A DNA stretch of 44,714 bases from Sunxiuqinia sp965372405 (GTDB lineage Bacteria > Bacteroidota > Bacteroidia > Bacteroidales > Prolixibacteraceae). A model generated the notes under the pieces. That model did no database searches, was not told the origin of the DNA, and saw nothing but the letters and a program-made list of their open reading frames with translations. Position 1 is the first letter of the stretch. Each line of letters opens with the position of its first letter. Positions 42,201 to 44,714 of this stretch are shown piece by piece. Both the position numbers and the translations under genes were made by a program. The stretch is taken from NCBI GenBank assembly GCA_965372405.1, contig CBDVCE010000046.1, positions 1-44,714 on the forward strand. The letters run 5' to 3'.

Positions 42201-42755
42201 CTAATTAATAACAATAACATTATCCAACAATCCTTTTTCTCCTGCATAATCGGCGGCGCTACTATACAGATAATCTTCTGGCCTAAAAACTAATCCTTCT
42301 TCTACCGGATTATTATGGATATAATTAATTTTTTCATCAATTACCTTGTTGCTCCATAATTCTATTGGGTGATTGTCATGTCGCCAAAACTGATATTTAT
42401 TTACATTTGATGACCTATTGCCTGCTTTCAAGAATTGCTCAAGTAAAAGCTCTTTCCTGCTCTCCTTTGGATTTTCAATAATGACTTTTACAATTGCTTT
42501 ACTTGTAAACCGCTTAAAATCTCCTATTAATAATTCTGGCTTAAGCTCACTAGAACTTCTAAAAATTAAATGGATATGGCTAGTCATTATACACCATGCA
42601 AATACTTCCATGCCTTTCTCCTTTTGGCAAAAATGTAAACTATCAATTAGTATGTTTTTATATTCATTTCTTGTAAATACGTCTAACCACCCTACAACTG
42701 CAAAACTTATAAAATATACTCCCTCCGGATTATGAAACTTGTAATTACGGCTCAT
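42201..42755 (-). CDS. REP-associated tyrosine transposase (RAYT, Y1 family)
   Basis: A 184-residue single-strand DNA transposase of the IS200/IS605-related Y1 superfamily. The HUH motif is H60-I-H62 in CIMTSHIHLIF and the catalytic tyrosine is probably Y145 in NYIHNNPVEEGLV; the C-terminal EDYLYSSAADYAG is typical of RAYTs. The start ATG (42755) opens MSRNYKFHNPEGVYFISFAV, usual for the Bacteroidota subgroup. The gene is enclosed by inverted 23-base copies of a REP-like palindrome (42170-42192 and 42793-42815), the characteristic REPtron layout. It appears intact. Confidence 0.9.
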   Translation of the reverse strand: MSRNYKFHNPEGVYFISFAVVGWLDVFTRNEYKNILIDSLHFCQKEKGMEVFAWCIMTSHIHLIFRSSSELKPELLIGDFKRFTSKAIVKVIIENPKESRKELLLEQFLKAGNRSSNVNKYQFWRHDNHPIELWSNKVIDEKINYIHNNPVEEGLVFRPEDYLYSSAADYAGEKGLLDNVIVIN

Positions 42756-42792
42756 TTGGTAAGTTTAATAATTATTTCTGAAACCGGACATA

Positions 42793-42815
42793 GTACTACG
42801 CGATACAATCGCGCA
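42793..42815. repeat. REP palindrome, right flank of RAYT gene
   Basis: Inverted copy of 42170-42192, with hairpin CGCGAT-ACA-ATCGCG at 42798-42812. Weaker similarity extends a few bases outward (AAGCAGTG against the complement of CATTGCTG). Confidence 0.85.
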
Positions 42816-43482
42816 GAAGCAGTGAATACAAACGATCCAGAATAATCATTATAAAACTACGGGTCTTCAAAGGTAGTTCTCTGATTTCTACAAACTGCAG
42901 CCTAGAGAAACATTACGATGTAACTGAACCAATTGCAATAATTAGCTAAAGTTTAAGGTATAGCGTAAAGAATGTGTTGTATTTGGAAATGTTTCATGTA
43001 TATATTAAATATTTTTTTGCAAGATTGCCATCGTGACACACACCACATAAACCAAACTCTCAAATCTAAATTGAAATCATAGGTCTGTGTTTTTCTGTCC
43101 GAAAATTCTGTTGTCAATAATGACACGGTTTCCTTCGAACGTTCTGACGATTGCGTCTCATTCTCTGTAAATATACTGAGATCCACTAAAGCTGGCCTTC
43201 CATGAATAGAGCTGACGCTTCCTCTGATCCATTCCAACTCCTACCTTCCTGCTTCCATCTATTCTCCCGACAATTAATACGCATAAAAAAACTCCTTTAC
43301 AATTAATGCTAACCCAAAAGAGTTCAATAATTATTAGCATCTTATCATATATTTTTCTAAATTGCAGAATAATGTTAAGTAAATAGAATTAAGCTATTGA
43401 AAAACAACCACCCTATTGCACAAGGAGTATCGCGAAGAGAGAAATAAAGGGAAAGGTTTTATTTGATTAAAAAAAGTGAAAT
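42816..43482. other. gene-free stretch
   Basis: These 667 bases contain no gene I can support. A minus-strand frame of 94 codons (43237 to 42953) has no recognisable motif and no start context. No clear repeat was seen. Confidence 0.4.
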
Positions 43483-43515
43483 AAAAAACCGACAGGCTTA
43501 TGAGGAGCCTGCCGA
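43483..43515 (-). terminator. hairpin with minus-strand U-run
   Basis: A stem CAGGCT (43493-43498)/AGCCTG (43506-43511), extended after one mismatch by two further pairs, is flanked on the plus strand by six A (43483-43488). The U-run thus forms on the minus strand, although no minus-strand gene is known to end here. It may be part of a structured leader of the gene at 43570 or end an antisense transcript. A perfect palindrome GCCCATATGGGC follows at 43530-43541. Confidence 0.5.
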
Positions 43516-43569
43516 TTAACTTAAATAATGCCCATATGGGCGAGTATTAATTTTTTAAAGTTACACTTT

Positions 43570-44211
43570 ATGAACAAAGTACAAACAAACCAGTTCCGAA
43601 TGTTTCTGAATACACAGGGAACAATGGATGCAAACACAACCCTTTGGAATGTAATCCCCATCTTACTCTCAGCTAAAAACGGGTATGATGAATTAATCCA
43701 ACGAATTATGGTTCAGAATGAAAAAACAAACCCAAACAGCAAGGCTGTTACGGAGAGTAAAGAAAACACACTGGATCAACTCATCACAAAGGTCGTCGGA
43801 CTTTCAGGAAGTCTTCAAGCTTTTGCAGCCTTTAATGATGATACGGTTTTACAAGGAAAAATTAAGATTACAAAATCGGATATTAAAAATGCTCGTGAAA
43901 CAGAGATCGAAGGGATGATCAATCCAATCATCTCTGCTGCACGTGAAAATCTTATTGATCTAACTGATTTTGCAGTGACAGAAGAAATGATAATTGAAGT
44001 TGAAACCTCATTAGACGACTTCAAAGTAATGATAGGACAACCTCGTACCATCCGAAACCAAGCCTTTGCTGCGATGACTGCTATGGACGAGCTATTTGAT
44101 GAAATCAACAAACTAGTCAAAAGTAAACTCGACAAATTGATGATTCGATTCGAGGCAACCGACACCGAATTCTACAGTGAATACAAACGAGCCAGAACAA
44201 TAGTGGACTAA
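43570..44211 (+). CDS. hypothetical helical protein, Bacteroidota type
   Basis: A 213-residue soluble, largely helical protein without signal peptide or cysteine motifs. The start ATG 43570 (MNKVQTNQFRMFLNTQGTMD) is preferred to a TTG at 43528, which would run through the palindrome. Notable segments are WNVIPILLSAKNGYDELIQR, GLSGSLQAFAAFND, VTEEMIIEVETSLDDF, IGQPRTIRNQAFAAMTAMDE and EFYSEYKRARTIVD. I have only a vague recollection of similar proteins in Bacteroidota and cannot name a function. Its leader carries a hairpin and a palindrome, and it is followed by a strong terminator and tandem array 2. Confidence 0.75.
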   Translation: MNKVQTNQFRMFLNTQGTMDANTTLWNVIPILLSAKNGYDELIQRIMVQNEKTNPNSKAVTESKENTLDQLITKVVGLSGSLQAFAAFNDDTVLQGKIKITKSDIKNARETEIEGMINPIISAARENLIDLTDFAVTEEMIIEVETSLDDFKVMIGQPRTIRNQAFAAMTAMDELFDEINKLVKSKLDKLMIRFEATDTEFYSEYKRARTIVD

Positions 44212-44229
44212 AACAATGAATTTGAGAAA

Positions 44230-44265
44230 GCAGCTTAAGGATATTACACCGTAAGCTGCTTTTTT
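44230..44265 (+). terminator. intrinsic terminator of hypothetical gene
   Basis: An eight-pair stem GCAGCTTA (44230-44237)/TAAGCTGC (44252-44259) with a 14-base loop is followed by six T at 44260-44265. Confidence 0.85.
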
Positions 44266-44490
44266 ATGTCTGACAACTACAGATTTAACTCCATAAATAG
44301 CGGACACATGAATACGATTGCCTGATTGATATCCAGACTTTGCTTTATTAACTCCATGTGTAGCTTTTTTATCATCAAGCCTACCGGATTTAACAAGCCA
44401 GTCATCGGATTTAACTCCGTGATGAACGGATTGAACATCACAAGGAGCAGATTAGACTCACGACCTGACGGATTTACAGTCACGACTGCT
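44260..44490. repeat. degenerate 21-bp tandem array 2
   Basis: Eleven consecutive 21-base units run without a phase shift. Starts lie at 44260, 44281, 44302, 44323, 44344, 44365, 44386, 44407, 44428, 44449 and 44470. The best-kept core is GGATTTAACTCC, and the last base of the unit is C in ten of eleven. The sequence is unrelated to array 1, but the unit length and the position on a terminator T-tract are the same. Open frames across it on both strands follow from the multiple-of-three period and are not called genes. Confidence 0.85.
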
Positions 44491-44507
44491 ACATTGTCTG
44501 TCGGGAC

Positions 44508-44530
44508 GGTAGTGTCTCAGAATCTGTGTA
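44508..44530. repeat. probable IS256-type terminal inverted repeat
   Basis: GGTAGTGTCTCAGAATCTGT followed by GTA resembles the ends of IS256-family elements (GG, then TGTC and TGTGTAA). It stands just outside the stop of the transposase fragment and directly after array 2. The partner repeat is outside the window. Confidence 0.55.
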
Positions 44531-44537
44531 AGTATAT

Positions 44538-44714
44538 CTACATCACTATATTTTCACAACGATCTTCAAATATAGTCTTAAATTGATTTAATATCATCCC
44601 CCAGTAAGGAATTGGCATAGTCCAAGTACGTTCCATATTTTTACATGCCAGATAAATAGATTTACTGGTATAGGCGCTTAGGTCGCGATTAACTAATTTT
44701 GCCGTATGGCAAAA
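44538..44714 (-). CDS. IS256-family transposase, C-terminal part cut by window end
   Basis: Reading the minus strand from 44714 to the stop TAG (44538-44540) gives an uninterrupted frame ending in LSAYTSKSIYLACKNMERT, then WTMPIPYWGMILNQFKTIFE and DRCENIVM. The WTMPI-x-W-G-x-x-LNQF-x-x-x-FEDR pattern is the C-terminal signature of IS256/Mutator-type transposases (DDE enzymes). The catalytic core would lie beyond the right edge of the window. Only 58 codons are visible. Confidence 0.75.
   Translation of the reverse strand, partial: FCHTAKLVNRDLSAYTSKSIYLACKNMERTWTMPIPYWGMILNQFKTIFEDRCENIVM

Noticed and set aside
42953..43340. Minus-strand open frames of 60-94 codons
   Set aside because: No motif, no start context and overlap of two frames; composition looks non-coding.
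44277..44586. Short genes on both strands across array 2
   Set aside because: Open frames follow from the 21-base period; one of them also runs into the IS terminal repeat.

Overview
The window reads as a chromosomal segment of a low-GC Bacteroidota bacterium, probably a marine or sedimentary facultative anaerobe of the Bacteroidales/Marinilabiliales kind. The reasons are the TAnnTTTG-type -7 promoter elements, the weak Shine-Dalgarno sequences, the S46 dipeptidyl-peptidase, atpDC standing apart from the other ATP synthase genes, a class II ribonucleotide reductase, and a periplasmic nitrate reductase cluster of non-proteobacterial layout. The species assignment is inference.

Bases 1-14343 look like an integrated defence-rich island. 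It ends at a tyrosine recombinase gene (12777-14003) that faces the 3' end of a tRNA-Asn gene (14267-14343). It holds a metallophosphoesterase remnant cut off beside a REP-like palindrome, an AbiE-type regulator/nucleotidyltransferase pair with a consensus promoter, a decayed BRO-N antirepressor, an excisionase-like HTH protein and a broken DnaQ-BRCT exonuclease. These are followed by a tight three-gene operon: a membrane-anchored SH3-TM2-TerB_N/TerB_C protein, a BrxD-like (DUF2791) ATPase and an Lhr/BrxHI-like helicase. An AlbA_2/HTH regulator lies on the other strand. The three-gene operon, with the broken exonuclease just upstream, is the best candidate here for a poorly described defence system. 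The other end of the island was not found.

Bases 15038-31993 are ordinary core genome: an MMPL/RND exporter, a polyprenyl diphosphate synthase, atpD-atpC, a family 9 glycosyltransferase, the minus-strand group gltX-comB-patB, an S46 peptidase, rnhA, waaA and nrdJ.

Bases 33106-41678 form a nitrate respiration operon: TAT ferredoxin, NrfD-type quinol dehydrogenase, membrane-anchored mono-haem cytochrome c, napA, napG, napH, napB (as a lipoprotein) and napD. No napC is present; the ferredoxin/NrfD/cytochrome genes probably replace it. A CRP/FNR-like inverted repeat lies upstream.

The rest is repeat-rich accessory sequence. Two unrelated, degenerate 21-bp tandem arrays (32048-32320 and 44260-44490) each begin on the T-tract of an intrinsic terminator. 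A RAYT transposase is flanked by inverted 23-bp REP palindromes. A cut-off IS256-family transposase ends the window, and its terminal repeat abuts the second array. Between them lies an unrecognised 213-residue protein with a structured leader.
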